Below are positions 23,766-37,110 of a DNA stretch of 64,000 bases, piece after piece. Each line of letters begins with the position of its first letter. Within the stretch, counting starts at the first letter, position 1. This DNA comes from Rhyacichthys aspro (taxonomy: Eukaryota; Chordata; Actinopteri; Gobiiformes; Rhyacichthyidae), in the NCBI GenBank assembly GCA_036850595.1, contig CM072156.1, positions 18,651,483 through 18,715,482 of the forward strand. The letters are read 5' to 3'. A program made the position numbers and the translations under genes. The notes beneath the pieces are model-generated. The model was not told where the DNA came from. It worked only from the letters and a program-made list of their open reading frames with translations, and did no database searches.

Positions 23766-25904
23766 AGTTACAGTAAAACAAATTGCAAATTACTGCATCT
23801 GAAAATAATCTAAGTCTAGCTAAAATACACTTTTACACTCTTTTTTTTTTAATAGCATCCACCAGCTCAAAGGCTCTGTCACCCATCAACTTTAGCTTTG
23901 TTGTGATAGTGTGTGGACTGTGCATTTGTCCCCACCAAGCTCATCCTTGTTGAGCTCGGGCCTTGATGGATTTAGTCTAGTTTGGAGCAAAAGGGGACCA
24001 CCACATAATGATCAGCAGTAGATTACTGAGTTGATGTATTTGGCCCGTGTCAACAGATGGGGCACTTTCAAATTTTATATGTTGTCTGACGGCTCTGACA
24101 GTAGACAGTAAATTAAAGTATGATGTCTTCCCTTTAATGAACTCTGAGTGCAAGTCTAACAGTGCAAACACACACACTTGTTATTTGACTATATATGTTA
24201 GGATTCATGGAGAGTTTTGTTGATGTGACCGGTTTAGAGTCTGCTTCTAAAGATGCTGGTCTCTAGAGGTTCGATGGTTGTGAATATTTAATCGTTTGCT
24301 CTGTTTACGCTCCTTATTTTGATTGACAGGCATCTGCATCTGTATGTTCAAGTGACAGACATGAGGGGTGTGATGAAGATAAAAACAGCTTCTCTGTCCC
24401 TTTGGGTGTGTTTTTTTTGTCATGAAGTGTCTGTCAGACTGTAGTGACTCAGAGATAGATGTCCAGGATGGATAATGTTGTTCTATATGGATGCCTTCCT
24501 CTCCGGTCTCGATGCTCGACGGCTGTGCAGCAGGTAAACCACTCTGACGACTCGTATGTAAGTTCACCAGCAGCTTTTGATGAAGTTTAGCCTGTGCAAG
24601 CTCAGAAGGAACTGTCTCTTGGTTTTTTTTTAACCTGCTCTGATGTGTTGATGGTCCATGTCAGCTGTGTGACAGGTGACTCCGAGGAACTTTAAGCTTT
24701 TGACATTTTTCCACGGCCTCCTCGTGATATTAAGGCAGCTGGAGTCTAAAGCTCTAAAACTGAAAATCACAATTGTGTCGTCATTATCGTCTGTTTTTTG
24801 TGACGTTCTGGTCTCGTCAGTGGGTTTCTTCTCTCCCACTCTTGTTGCAACCTTTTGATTATCATTTATATCTTTGAAAGTTTTACCACTTCTTTGTTTT
24901 GATCACTTAAAATCCAACAAACGAGAGATCACGAAAGCTCGCCTGCAGCACTGTCCTGGAAATACCTTTTGAAAAACGAGCAGAGGGCTTCTTTCATGCA
25001 CTGCAGAGTTTAATTTACTACATTAAGCTCACACGGCGCTGAGAATCATGCACTCTACTATTTCCCCCTCTGTCTTCCCAGCTCTCGTATTCATTTCACC
25101 GCAGGCTATTGCTTTCATGCTGCCTCGCTCTCACTGTTCATGCCAAGCACCCGGAACCTCTTGTACTTCTCGTAGGACCCTTTTGTGCGTTGCCATCTTC
25201 AGTGAAGCTCACTTGAAAGAAAGGACATGGCAATTTTAGGTGCGAGCGTTGGGATTAATGAGAAAAGGAACAAAATAGTGGTCTGTCAGTGCTCACTTTT
25301 GCGCTGGTCGAAAAGTCGTACAGAGAGCTATTCTTGAGGTCAAAAGTCCCCCTTAAACACTACTTTGTCTTTGATCTTTTGTTTTTTTACTGACAGGAAT
25401 GTTTCCTTGAGGCCCCAGCTTCCATTCGACAAAAAATGCGCCATTCAACCGAAGACTATAGGGATACTGTCCTGCTCCAATCAGGAGAAGTTTAACAGTT
25501 TTCTCATGGAAGAGGTTTGGATATATTTGCATTAAAAGGGTACAATAATAGTACATTAGGAGGTGGTCACATCTACTCCACTTAAGAACAAATGTGCTAC
25601 AAAATAATTATTATTGCATGTGTGGCAGGAAACTGACTTTAGTGAAGTTAGGCTGCACATAAAACATTAAAACCATGTTGTAAATGAACTGCAAATAACA
25701 GTATTAGGGTCTTAATGGGTTATTAGGGTACAGCAGCTTTATCAGAACTACAATGTGTTCTATTGATGCTCTGTAAGCTTCTTCTAAGTCCATTAGAAAC
25801 AACAAAACTATCAGACACACTGTTTGAACACACACTCTGACCTTATTCCAAATATGGTAACTTTTGTTTGAACTTATGTCACACTATTATGATTTTTTTC
25901 ATTA

Positions 25905-26065
25905 CTGTCAGTGGTTGAAGCTCCTCTGTGTTGAGAGGTTAGTCCATCCGGTTTAGAAGATTGGGATTCGAATCCACTGGGGAGCATCAGGAAGGGCATC
26001 TAATGTGAAAAAATTGCCAAGCTACTCATACGATAGTTCGCTGTGGTGACCCAGCTGTTCATTTC
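25905..26065 (+). repeat. tRNA-derived SINE, degraded
   Basis: A B-box-like GGGATTCGAATCC (25963-25975) follows a weak A-box region. It is followed by CAGGAAGGGCATCTAATGTG and GCTGTGGTGACCCAGCTG, phrases typical of an abundant fish tRNA-SINE body. It is too diverged to be a tRNA gene. Confidence 0.7.
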
Positions 26066-26234
26066 TTCTCACAAAAAAATCAATTCTATCCATTAAAATG
26101 ATATGAAAATGCTGATATTTACTTTGATGTTTGACTTCTGCCCAACTCAAACAGCACCATCCTGTTATGATTCATCCCGTGGGTGGTGGGTCATTGGTCC
26201 AGAAGTGTGGGTCATGGTCAAGGATGTTTAAAAA

Positions 26235-26518
26235 AGTGTTTAAAAGTGATGAGAAGGAGCTTGGAGTATAGCCACTGCTCCTCCACATCAAAAGGACCCC
26301 GCTGAAGTGGCTCAAGCTGTTTTAGGAAGCCTTCCTGTAGAGGTGTCAGGTCCCACTGGGCTCAGGCTCTCAGGACGCACCTTGGGATTTCCTGAAAACA
26401 GCTAGAAGCAGTGTGTGGGGAGAGAAAAGAGTGCACATCTCTGCCAGACAGCTGCTTCCATGTGTTACACGTGTTCTTAGAGAAGCAGATAAATAAGGGA
26501 TGGATGGTGGGTGTGTGG
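26235..26518 (+). mobile_element. Non-LTR retrotransposon 3'-end fragment
   Basis: GGAGCTTGGAGTATAGCCAC followed by CTGCTCCTCCACATCAAAAG, and an end near GATAAATAAGGGATGGATGG, match the C-terminal/3' end of a LINE family very common in fish. Frameshifts and stops break the frame, so it is a dead fragment. The LINE clade is not certain. Confidence 0.65.
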
Positions 26519-27099
26519 ATGAAACTGGGCTTGCACTTTTCATCCCACAGTGTTGAGCCCTCGCGCCATCACAGCTGACACAGACACATCACCGAAGCCG
26601 AACTGCTTTTGTGAAAACATAAAGAACAGAATGACACCGCGCCATTGTCCCGCTGTGCTCTCAAACGCATTATTCCTCATTTTACACTGTTTCAGCAGCA
26701 TCTCAGTCGCTCTGTAAAACTCCAGCCATGAAATGAAGGGTCACTCACAATAACATGGACGCCGCTGATGGCCATGCAACAGCAGCCAATATTTTCTCTG
26801 AATAAAAGGCACTGAAATCTATTTCACTTTAATAAAGAATACAACCCTGAGCTTTTTCTGCCTTTATGTTCCAACAATCCAATATCATTTCAATAAAAAT
26901 TACAATTATGGTCCCCATGTTATTACTTGACAATGTGAATAAAAAAGAAATGAGTTCCAAAGTTTCAGTGATTTGAGCTTCTTCTTAGAGGCCTGAACTT
27001 AATCCTTGTGTCCAAAGATTCGGGATATTTAAAAGTGATCCTACAAACTACACAGTTGTTGATTTACAATATTTCAGTGTCACCTTTGGCATTGAAAAG

Positions 27100-27746
27100 G
27101 TAAATCGAATAAACCAAGTAAACACAAAATGCAGTTCAAGTAATGATTAAAATAAAACTATACAAACCTACCTAGACCTATCTGAAAAAGTAGTTGCCCC
27201 CTAAACCTAATAACTGGTTGTGCCGCCTTCAGCAGCAATAACTGCAATCAAATGTTTGAGACAGTGGGTCTTTTACATTGCTGTGGAGGAACTTTTCTTT
27301 GCTTTTTGTCTTATCTTCTTGATTGTTTTAATTCATCCATTTTGTTGTGTCATGAACTCTTGGGATAATTTTGGTCGGCCGGCCTCTCCTCGGACATTTC
27401 ACCATTTTCTGCATTTGTGGATAATGGCTCTCACTGTTGCTGGATGGAGTTCCAAAGCTTTAGAAATGTCTCTGTAACCCTTTCCAGACTGATAGACGTC
27501 AGTTACTTGTATCTCATCTGTTCATTCATGATTTAACAAGGGGGGCTACTTTCTCTCAAAGGTCTAGTTAGGTTTATATAGTTTTTTCCCTTAATAAATA
27601 AAATCCTCACCTAAAAACTACATTTTGTGGTTACTTGGGTTGTCTTTGTCTAATATTTACATTTAATTTGATGATTTGAAACGTGACAAATGTGCAAAAG
27701 AATGAGAAATCAGGAAAGGAGCAACTATTTTTTCATGGCACTGTAG
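27100..27746 (-). pseudogene. Tc1-like transposon remnant, internally deleted
   Basis: The minus strand at about 27500-27340 reads a Tc1-type helix-turn-helix segment: VYQSGKGYRDISKALE, then TVRAI, then a GRP-type linker (frame broken). It then jumps to a transposase-end-like segment near 27240-27220 (AAEGGTTSY). The flanks share an inverted repeat: AACCAAGTAAACACAAAATG (27113) against CATTTTGTGGTTACTTGGGT (27623). The right end, GGCACTGTAG, is flanked by TA. The catalytic DDE region is missing, so it is non-functional. The left boundary is degraded and uncertain. Confidence 0.75.
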
Positions 27747-28327
27747 ATTTAAACTCTTGTCTCTTGTGCCCCACCTCTGCAAATTAGAAAGTTTCATTCT
27801 TTATTGTTTTTTGTTATCTGTAAGTCTCTCATCTGGGTTCTATCCTCAGATCAATGGCCAGATTGGTTTATTCTGTCCAGGAGTTCATCAGTTGTTGTAA
27901 GAAGACCTGGACCAAGAGCTCGGAGAACCCTCCTCCTCCAGTTGTTAATGAAAACACCCGACTATCTTCCAGGACAAAAAGTGTGGCTCTATACTAAACT
28001 GTTAAAAGTGAGTCCTGCAAGTTTTGTCGTGTAAAAGGTCATCCGTTCATCTGCTGTCAGCTTATAGCTTCCCAGTTCCTTGCAAACTCGTTACAATACA
28101 CTTTTCCAAGCTTGAACCCCTCATCCTCATTTGGTTGCATGACAATGTAATTAAAGGCTACGACTGGTCCATTGTTTTGTGAATAACTGTCACGTATAAT
28201 TCCGTATCATTAGAGCAGTTCAATCAGTCTTGGCAAGCTAAATTTGCAGTGTTCTGTGCAGCTCTGCTTGGTCCCTAGAGTAAAGGTCTTCTTATCTTAT
28301 GCATTTAAACACTTTGATCATTTACAA

Positions 28328-28500
28328 CAGGCTTGTCCAAACTTTTTTTCAATAAGGGTCAGATTTGAAAATGTAAAACTGTCCAAAGGCTGACGGTCTC
28401 TTTAGATATTTTCAGAACCATAAATACGTAAATCACACCTTTCTTCCACATTTGGAGAGTTAAATAACATAAAATAAAAGCTTTAAGAAGTACCCAAATA
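28328..28500. repeat. Possible hAT-like element end
   Basis: CAGGCTTGTCCAAACTTTTT with AAGGGTCAGATTTG resembles the terminus of common non-autonomous hAT elements. The element at 28511 begins next to it and may be nested. Only one end is seen. Confidence 0.4.
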
Positions 28501-28510
28501 TACATTAGAG

Positions 28511-28926
28511 CAGTGGTGTCAAACTCAAAATGGTGAGGGGCCACAATAGTTAATCAGAATCCTTTCTGGGGCCAAAGATGATGACATTTGGAAGCTTTTA
28601 TAAAAATTTGGATGCGAGATTTCATCTTCATTTAAGTCTTTTAACATTCATTTCCTCGCTTATATAGAAACTGTTTGTAGTTTGCAGGTTTTTGTTGGAC
28701 TTGAACAGGTTTAAGTCAGATTTGAACTGGTTTTAGATGGATAGGAACAGGTTTTAGTTGAATTTGAACAGGTATTAGTTTAATTTCAACAGGTTTTATT
28801 TATCTTTGTAGCAAAAATAAAATCCATTAAAACCTAGTGCCAAAAATATAACTTTCCAAATGTGCTGAAGGGCCACATAAAACACTGCAAAGGGCCACAT
28901 TTGAAAGCTTGAGTTTGACATGTGTA
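28511..28926. mobile_element. hAT-like non-autonomous element containing a minisatellite
   Basis: The ends CAGTGGTGTCAAACTC and GAGTTTGACATGTGTA are imperfect inverted repeats. The 8-bp duplication CATTAGAG flanks them (28503-28510 and 28927-28934), which fits hAT. GGGGCCACAA / AGGGCCACAT motifs lie near both ends. Positions 28684-28809 hold six diverged copies of a 21-bp unit of the type ACAGGTTTTAGTTGAATTTGA. There is no transposase. A related inverse copy lies at about 57210-57650. Confidence 0.8.
28684..28809. repeat. 21-bp minisatellite, about 6 diverged units
   Basis: Units start at 28684, 28705, 28726, 28747, 28768 and 28789 and share ACAGGTTTTA...GATTTGA. The array lies inside the hAT-like element and is the same repeat, in the opposite orientation, as the expanded array at 57230-57501. 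Confidence 0.8.
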
Positions 28927-30587
28927 CATTAGAGTATGTAGTAGTAAAACATTTTTAAAAAAGTCTCAAAGTTATGCACTAATCACTTTGACAAATAGAA
29001 TAAAACATGTTCAGTTGTAAAATGTCAAATCCCTCTTTTTTTTCTTACTGTAAAGTGTAACATTTTTATTTTACGAGTCACACCACAACAAAATAAACCC
29101 CATTAAAAATCCATTTGACATTTTTCTGAAACCCATTACCAGAAGCTTTTGTCATTTTGGTGTAAAACTCAGCCCATTCATCTTCAGTGTAATATATTGA
29201 AAAGTACTTCTATTTCATTTTTAACTCTGAGTGACATCATTTTAAACACACATCAGTTTGACTCTGACAGACACAATGGGAAAGGTGTAAAAAAAGGATT
29301 TGTGGATTTGTGTTTAATCTAGGTTCAGCCGAGGAGCTGTGATGTTTGTCGGACTGGAGAGATTATTTAATGATTTTTATAATGACTATAACACCTCAAA
29401 CTTGATGAAAAGATCAGTAAAGCCTCTATGATGCACAGGATTCATGTTCAAAAACACAACACGACTTTGTATACTGGCAAAAAATAAAGACTTGAAACTT
29501 TTTCCATTTTCTCTTCATTTTTAAAACAATCCTTAAGGGCAGAGGCCAGTCATCACACAAAAAAGTGTGTCACTGTAATCTCTTGTGATAAGTCCTCATC
29601 CCGGCGACAACTGAGCTCATGTCAAAGAACCAGTAAATGATTTTGAGAATATATATTTTAGGGCAAAAAGTTACACGGTGCTACTTTTAAGAAAACTTTG
29701 TTCTTCATTTCTTTCTTTCTTAAGAGTCTTCTCAATTTTTTAAAAAGCAATTTACATGAAAATGAATACTTTTCATGTTTTTAGACTCCATTTACAACTT
29801 TTGCTTTGAATTAATAGCTTCTAAACCATTCTGGAGGCAGAATAGCAGACAAACAGGTAGAATAGCCAATTTCTCACTGACAAATCCCTCTGAAAGCAAC
29901 AGCCCAATATCAGGTTTCAGTCCCGCAGTTATCATTTTGCAGTGTTACTGGGTTCTGAAAGCCGTCTTGATTAATTAAAGTCAGCCATGTCTCTGTTTTG
30001 CATACAACTAGATAGATTTTGAAGTATTTTTTTTTATATCACTTTAGTGTGTCATTGCCTAACATTTTCAATTCAGCCACAACGTCATAGCATGCAAACA
30101 ATGCACTGTAACACTAGAAACAAACCACTGAAGCCTATTTATATTTGCAAAAATGTATTTTTTTTCCTTAGTATAGGCGTTTTCTGTCTTATAGCATATA
30201 ATGTGATATGGAGACAGTTTTTACAATAAACTCAAATAACAAAAAGACAAAACTTGAGATATAATAACACTATTGACAAGAAATAGCAAAGACATGTGCA
30301 GATATATTATACAACAGTGTGTGAGACCTGTCCTTGCTGCCTGCATAAAAAAATCGAGCATAGATGAGGGTAGCATTAAGAAAAACAGGCAGAAGGCAAA
30401 AAAAAGAGCAAGTATCGTTAAAGTCAGCCTCCCAAAACATCTGAAAACAGTGCTCTGAAGTTTTATTGCCTTTCATCAGTGCATATTGAATTGTCATTTC
30501 AAATTTGCTGTATATTTTTAAAATGCAACTAATGTAATCTTATAAAAGTCATCGGTAGTACAAAGGCTTTTATATCCAGTACATAAG

Positions 30588-30730
30588 GGGTTCCCAAACA
30601 CTGGGTCAGAACCCAAAAGTGGGTCTCCAAAGATTTTATTTGGCAGTTCGAAGTAATAAACCAGGCTGGCAGACCAGGAAGTTGGCTCACAATCCCCAAG
30701 GCCTATTTTAAAACACGAACAAAACTTTAG
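30588..30730. repeat. Possible hAT-type element end
   Basis: AGGGGTTCCCAAACACTGGG then GTCAGAACCCAAAAGTGGGT resembles one terminus of widespread vertebrate hAT non-autonomous elements. I did not find the partner end. Confidence 0.35.
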
Positions 30731-33700
30731 TTCGGGAAAATGCTGCAGAAAATACATCCCTTTAAATTCGGCTGTGACCAAACTAAAACTTAATGAGGCC
30801 TCTAACAAAGCTGTGACTTGTTAAAGAAGTTTTTAGAGGTGCTTTCAGAGGGCGGTGGGGCATTGTAGAAAGAAGTAGTGCAAATTGGACCAAGATCTGT
30901 TTGTTACGCAGCCATTCAAGTCTCACTCTGGGGATGTCAAAGCAATTTCACATCCATCTTAGATTTCATTCTCATTATTGCACTAACTGACCCCCTTCTT
31001 ACTTCTTAAATGAAGAAGTCCAGGTAACTATCCCACTTCCTATTGTCTTTGATTTGGCTATAATTGTGTTTTACTTCTTTATCTTGTGTTAACCCATATT
31101 TCCAAGAGGGTCATTGTAAGTAAAGCTGATCATATTGAGTTCAAATCAATCTGATACGCTTTTCCTGAAGTGACTGAGCAGTGATGGACAGTACTGCTGC
31201 GGACCTTGGACCTGACATTACTCAATTGAAATAATTGAAAGGTTTGGGTAGAAGGACAATTCAATTATCCAACTGGCAAATGATCTCAATACAAGTTGGT
31301 CTCAGTGTGGTCTTGCAGTAGAGTCATTTTGAAAGTATGAGTGGAAGAGGTTCTGATAGATGCATGTACTGGTGTTATATGGACAACCCTAGGGATTTTA
31401 AAGGTTGGGTTACGTGGATATTTTGGGGTTTCAGACCAATTACTGTGACTGTACTGTGAAGTTTGATTGTTTTTTTAGATATTAAGTAGTTCAACTCATC
31501 TGTGCAGACACATTGAAAAAACACCAACTCACCCCATGAAGATATGGATGCAATACAACAAATTACATTACAACAAAACAAGTTGACCATAAACTTGTTA
31601 ACAGCATTGTTTACACAGTTTCCATGGTCGAAGTGTCCCATAAAGCTTACTGTCCCATACCAAACCACTTGGCCTCAGGTCCAGTTTTTGGGTAAGTAAA
31701 ACGGGGAAAAAAAAGTGTTTTCAAATAAATGACACCTTCCTTTTGTGATAAACAGTCATAGTCCAAACATGATGAAAATATGACAAATGTTGTACTTTTC
31801 TGAAAAGAAAATGCGAGTGTTTATTATCAGTCAGCATACATAGTCAACATACAGTTCTTGCTTCATGAATTTAAACATCGTCTACACTGCAAAAAACACA
31901 AACAGAAGTTTGAGTCCCTGAATTGAAGGAAATTGGTGCACCTCTAGGAATTTAATTTTCAGAAAGCTGGAAATAAACCAAACAGAGTTTAATGTTTAAT
32001 GCAGCAGCTGTACCTTTTTTTTATACATTATAAACCATGTATCTAAGTTTCACAAGATCTGCTTCAAATAACTTTTATATTTCAAATAGAGGCACTACCT
32101 TTGTGGCACTTTGATGACATTGTTTACATAAGAGACAAAGGGTCCCGTACTGACCCAACCCATCCCATACTCCACAGTGGAAACGAGGAGATAGCCAGTA
32201 TTTATTGCGTTTCACTTTGCTCTTATCGTGTTTTCCTTTTTGCTCTATGTGTCTGTGTAAACTAACATAACCAAGGCTGGAGAAGCCACTTTCCTTGTCA
32301 GATTTTTTTTTTTTTTTTTTATCACCATTGAGTCAGTACAGGGTTAGGCCAGTTAATTTCAACACAAGCTTTTCATCTCTAGCCAACAGATGATCTTCAG
32401 GTCTTATTTTTTACCTCAGAAAATTCTTATTACAAAATGCTACTGGGTGATTGAACACCCAGTTGTTTTCCTCAGTTAAATAACAAAATGTGCGCACTGC
32501 ACATATAAGTCCCTTGCATTATGTCAAGTTAGCTCAGATTGGTTCATTCTTCTTTAAAGCCGGGATCTTGACTTGTCTCACTGGGCTTTGTGTACTACTT
32601 TGACGCCAATTTAAGCAATTTTAAGCAAACTTTTTAAGACTTGCCACCTCTAAAGGATTATTAATGTAACCACACTGTGGAAAATTGACCTTGTTGCACT
32701 TTATGTGGATCATGTTGGTGTAAAAGTGAATAAAAATTGTTATTCTGCCTCTTTCATGCCATCAAAATGACTTTGCTATTTTTTTAACGTTTTAAGTATT
32801 TGGATGCTACATATTTGAAGTTAACATCTGTTGCAAAAACACACACACACACAAAAAGCCCTGCTCCATCTGAAATAGACCATTCAAACCCAGGATCAAA
32901 CGAATAAACAATCCAGCAGCAGGTTGTTTGGATGAAAAAGGAAGTCTTGGGAGCTAGAGTCAACTGAAGCGACCTGTTGCTGATGAAAAGTGGCAGATGG
33001 TACTATCCACTCTGAAGAATGAGAAAACAGTGATGATTACTTTCATATGTTCCCTCGTGAACAACCATCTGTCAGAGCCGAGTGGTTTGTCGGAATAATA
33101 AATACATGCTTTATCACTGCATTAATTCCAGTCGACAGTAAATATCGTCATAACCTGTTTCATACTTGAATACTGAGTAAATGTGCACAAATGTCAACAA
33201 AATGCTATTTCTGAGCTATGTGTTGCAGTGGAATCAGAACCCGGAAGAAAAGCGGAACGCCAGGTCAATAACTCTTGGATTGGATGGTAATCAACATGAA
33301 ATGGTTTCTCACGTTTTTATCTTCAGTCGTTTAAATGAACCTAATAGCTGCTAAGCATTTTTGAAAACTGCAATCACAGTCTATACGTGGGTTGTCTAGA
33401 ATATCTGAGCGGATCCTGTTTTAGCATATTCATAGATCTCATGAGGCGTCTCTGAATTTGCATCAATAAAGCCACGAGTCTATAACACCCACTGTGTTGA
33501 CTTCTTAGTAGTTAGATTTTCATATATAACAATAGGCTTCATACAAACTTTTTAAAATTATTTTTAAAATCAATGGACTGATTGATAAACAGACTAAACA
33601 GTTTGTTAACGAGGGTCATGTGATCAGGACACTTGAGTTGAACTAATGTGGGGAGCTGGGTTCACAATCAAACATGAAGGCAGTGTTCATGCAGCATTCA

Positions 33701-34968
33701 ACCCAACAACTGCCAAAAAAATAAAAAATAAATAAAAAAAATTGTATTTTAAGAGTAGTCTGGATATATTTAGGAATTTATGTATTGTATCAACTCCCTG
33801 AAATATTTAGCCTCCATCTTCACTTTTATTTTGTGCAGCAGCTAGATTCTTACCAGATTCATGAACAAACTCGCAAAATCTATCTTATACTGCTCCTACC
33901 AATGTGTCTGCAATCATATGCCAGGTATTCATTTAAAGAACCTGCTCTTTGCAAATACTTTCAAAGGTGAAAGGTATCAGACAGGTTTCAAATTCATCTT
34001 GTTAATTTTCGATCTCAGAGTTAAAAATACAAATTAAAATTCCACTGTTGACAATAGTGGCTCTGATAAAAGAATGACCAATTAAGACTCTCATAAATAA
34101 GAGACAATCAACAATCAATGGGCTTTGCAGACTGTAGAAACAGTCACTCTGTCCTTCACTCCATTGGAGTGAACAAAGATTAAAAAAATAACAGCCTTGG
34201 AGAGTAGAACCATTCATGTGTAGTCTATCTTATACACAAACAATGCCAAAAAATAGTCATCTTACTCTCCACTTGAACATGTGGATACAGATATTGACTG
34301 ATTATAAAGTAAAGACAGTTTTCATAGCTTGTAGAAAGCCAGCAGTTAAAAACACAATATTTTCTCAGCATCTTTTACTGTTTCTGTTGCCACTAAAGCT
34401 CAGAACTACAAATACATAAGAAGACTGCCACATGAACATCGTCAAAAGTGATGTAGGAGAACACAAAATGTCTCCTGAGGATATGTCTGAGACACAGAAA
34501 GGTGCTTCACATTTTACAGCACACATAAAAACTGATGTCAGGAAGAGGTAAAAATAGGATTCATGGTAAAAAAAAAAAAAAGGATTTATGGCAACTATAA
34601 CTTTGTAACAATGTGTCAGAGTGCTGCAAAGGGTTTGTTTGTGGAAAGATGTGAAATGTCAGTGTGTAACTGGTTTGTTTGTTTATTGATTATAGAACTA
34701 CACAATAATAACTTTGAGCGCTGATGCAGTTCCTCTCATTATTGTTGTACTCATTACAGACAAAGGTCAGTCATCTAGGTGGTCCACTGGTTTGTTGTTA
34801 CATGCTAATGTTCTCCTATTAACAAAAAGCCTTGACTCTACTTCTGTAAATTGCAAAAATATGCTAATGTCCACACTGAGTCCATTATTAAAGTCACTGT
34901 ATAAAAAAAGATTCATCACAAAGTTAATTGATTAAGGCTGAAACTGCCACACTGATTATGACAATATA

Positions 34969-35509
34969 CCGTATTTTTCGGGCTATAAGGCGCACTTAAA
35001 ATCATTACATTTTCTCAAAGATCGACAGTGCGCCTTATAATCTAGTGCGCCTTATGTATTTATTCTGGTTGTGTTTATTGACCCTGAACCGATTTTATGT
35101 GGTACACGGCGCTCAAAAATCTGTCAAAAAGCACGATTTTAGTAAGCTACGGAGCCGCACCGCTGGAAGGATTAGCGGAGCATTGCGGCTACCGTAGTCA
35201 GGAGCCTCGCGGAGTGATACGTACTGTACTTCAACATACCGGTAATATTAAGGGGTGTGTATAAGGAATATGAAGAGGAATGAACTGAAAAAGTGAGTGT
35301 GTTGTTTTGTATTTCATGTGTTACAACTGTCACTGTTGGGAGTTATTGTGAATCAGTTGAGTAAAGTTCGATTTATCTGACACACGTTTTGTTTCACTTA
35401 ATGCGCCTTATAATCCGGTGCGCCTTATGTATGAAAATAGACATGTTTATTGATAATAGTCGACAGTGTGCCTTATAATCCGGTGCGCTTTATAGCCCGG
35501 AAAATACGG
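34969..35509. mobile_element. TA-flanked miniature transposon, CCGTATTTTTCGGGCTATA subfamily
   Basis: The left end CCGTATTTTTCGGGCTATA and the right end TATAGCCCGGAAAATACGG are inverted repeats with one mismatch, flanked by TA (34967-34968 and 35510-35511). GTGCGCCTTATAATC-type motifs occur near both ends (about 35028, 35043, 35400, 35465). It is related at the termini to the copies at 11277 and 19371 but has a different body. It is 541 bp with no transposase. Confidence 0.85.
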
Positions 35510-36954
35510 TATGTCAAAAACTTTTTTACTGCACTGGGAGGTACAAAGGCAACAAAAATAGCTTCTTTATCAAAAACAAAACTGTGTTTTGAAATTTGTT
35601 GCTTTTGTAAAAACTAATTACGTAGGTTCATACAGCACTGTTCCAAAAAAACAGTATTAAAATATTAAAAGGTTGTATGTTTGGGAGCACGATGAAGATG
35701 TGGAATAAACACCTGCTGCTGAAGTCCTGTTCAATCCACTCCTCCTCCCAAGGACACAGACTCTGTTTGGCGAAAATACTAAGGATGCATCTGTTGATCC
35801 TCTTTGGCCTTTCCCTACCCACAATGTACTGCAAGTGATTTGAAAAAAGAGCAGTATGACATGAAACAGCATCCCAGAATTGCAAATATCAAATTGAAAT
35901 CCTAGTGTACATTTGCATAAAGCAATTAGTGTCAGTTAGTGATGTTTCACCAAGACACACATTTAATAATAACATTTTTTGTAAAATCTGTGCTGAACTG
36001 ATCATCTTGGCTTTCATAGTCACTTTGAAACTTAACAAAAAATACAGTTTACAAGCAGACATAATAATGGATAACTCATTTTGCAGAGTAACTTAGAGAA
36101 CTTCAAAGATGAGTGCAAAGGCTTGCATTTTAAGTGTCTACTGCCTGAATGCACAAGGTTGTGTTGCCAGAGGATGTGCTCGACTCAGATGACTTAGCGC
36201 CACAAATACGCTGGGGTTTCCAACTCTAACTCAATTCATTTCATGCAAACTGCCCTCCATCCTTCCCACTGATGCAGAGGGATGTGGGACATTAAAGGGC
36301 TCTGCTTTCCAAACATTATTTCTAGCCCAGATTGGTTCGAAACTCCGCCTGTATCCTTTTACCTCCCTGGGAACATTTGAAGTCAATTATTTGTGTGAGA
36401 TGAAAGAGCGTGTCGCACCTTTGAAGAACTGCTGGCACTTTAATGGCACATCTGCACAAGGCCATTAACGCAGATCGATAATAGGCTGATTAGTTGAGCA
36501 AGAATTCAAAAATATAAAGCTTTGAAATCGTTTCCCACCGAGGAGCGTGGGATCATTTGTTGCTATTTGTGGTCATGGGACCAGGGCACAATCACAGCAT
36601 GCGTCAAACACAAGACAGAGAAAAACTGTTACATACCAGTGAAAATTACCATGATAATGTACGTTTGAAGGGGAAGACCTTTTTAAGCCTTTGGTCTGTA
36701 GTCTGTATGAGGTGACAGTTCAGGGTGAGCTACAAAACACCTGTCTTTCTCAAGGAGATGAAGAGATGGATGGGAGAATAAACAGCAACAAGAAAACAAG
36801 GTCTCCATACATTGATTTACTGTGACTCTTAGATAAATGTGACTCATAACAAAAGCTGTATGCTCTTCCAGTAAAAAATAATAAGACTATTTCTGGTGTA
36901 TCTCCAGCTTTCTGAACAAAAACAGTCCAATCCTCCAACTTACCCCAATGTATA

Positions 36955-37110
36955 ATAAGATCTATAATAATACAAGGTTTATAAAATATACCATAACATA
37001 TAGCCTACAAGTCTTTATAATATAGGTTATATATGATATCATGTGGTTTGTAATGTATATTATGATATATAACATAATATTACAATAATGTGTAATAATA
37101 CATCTGCGGG
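36955..37110. repeat. AT-rich block with ATA/TAT inverted motifs
   Basis: Strongly A+T-rich stretch with repeated TATAATA and ATATATGATAT motifs. Nothing else is recognisable. Confidence 0.4.
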
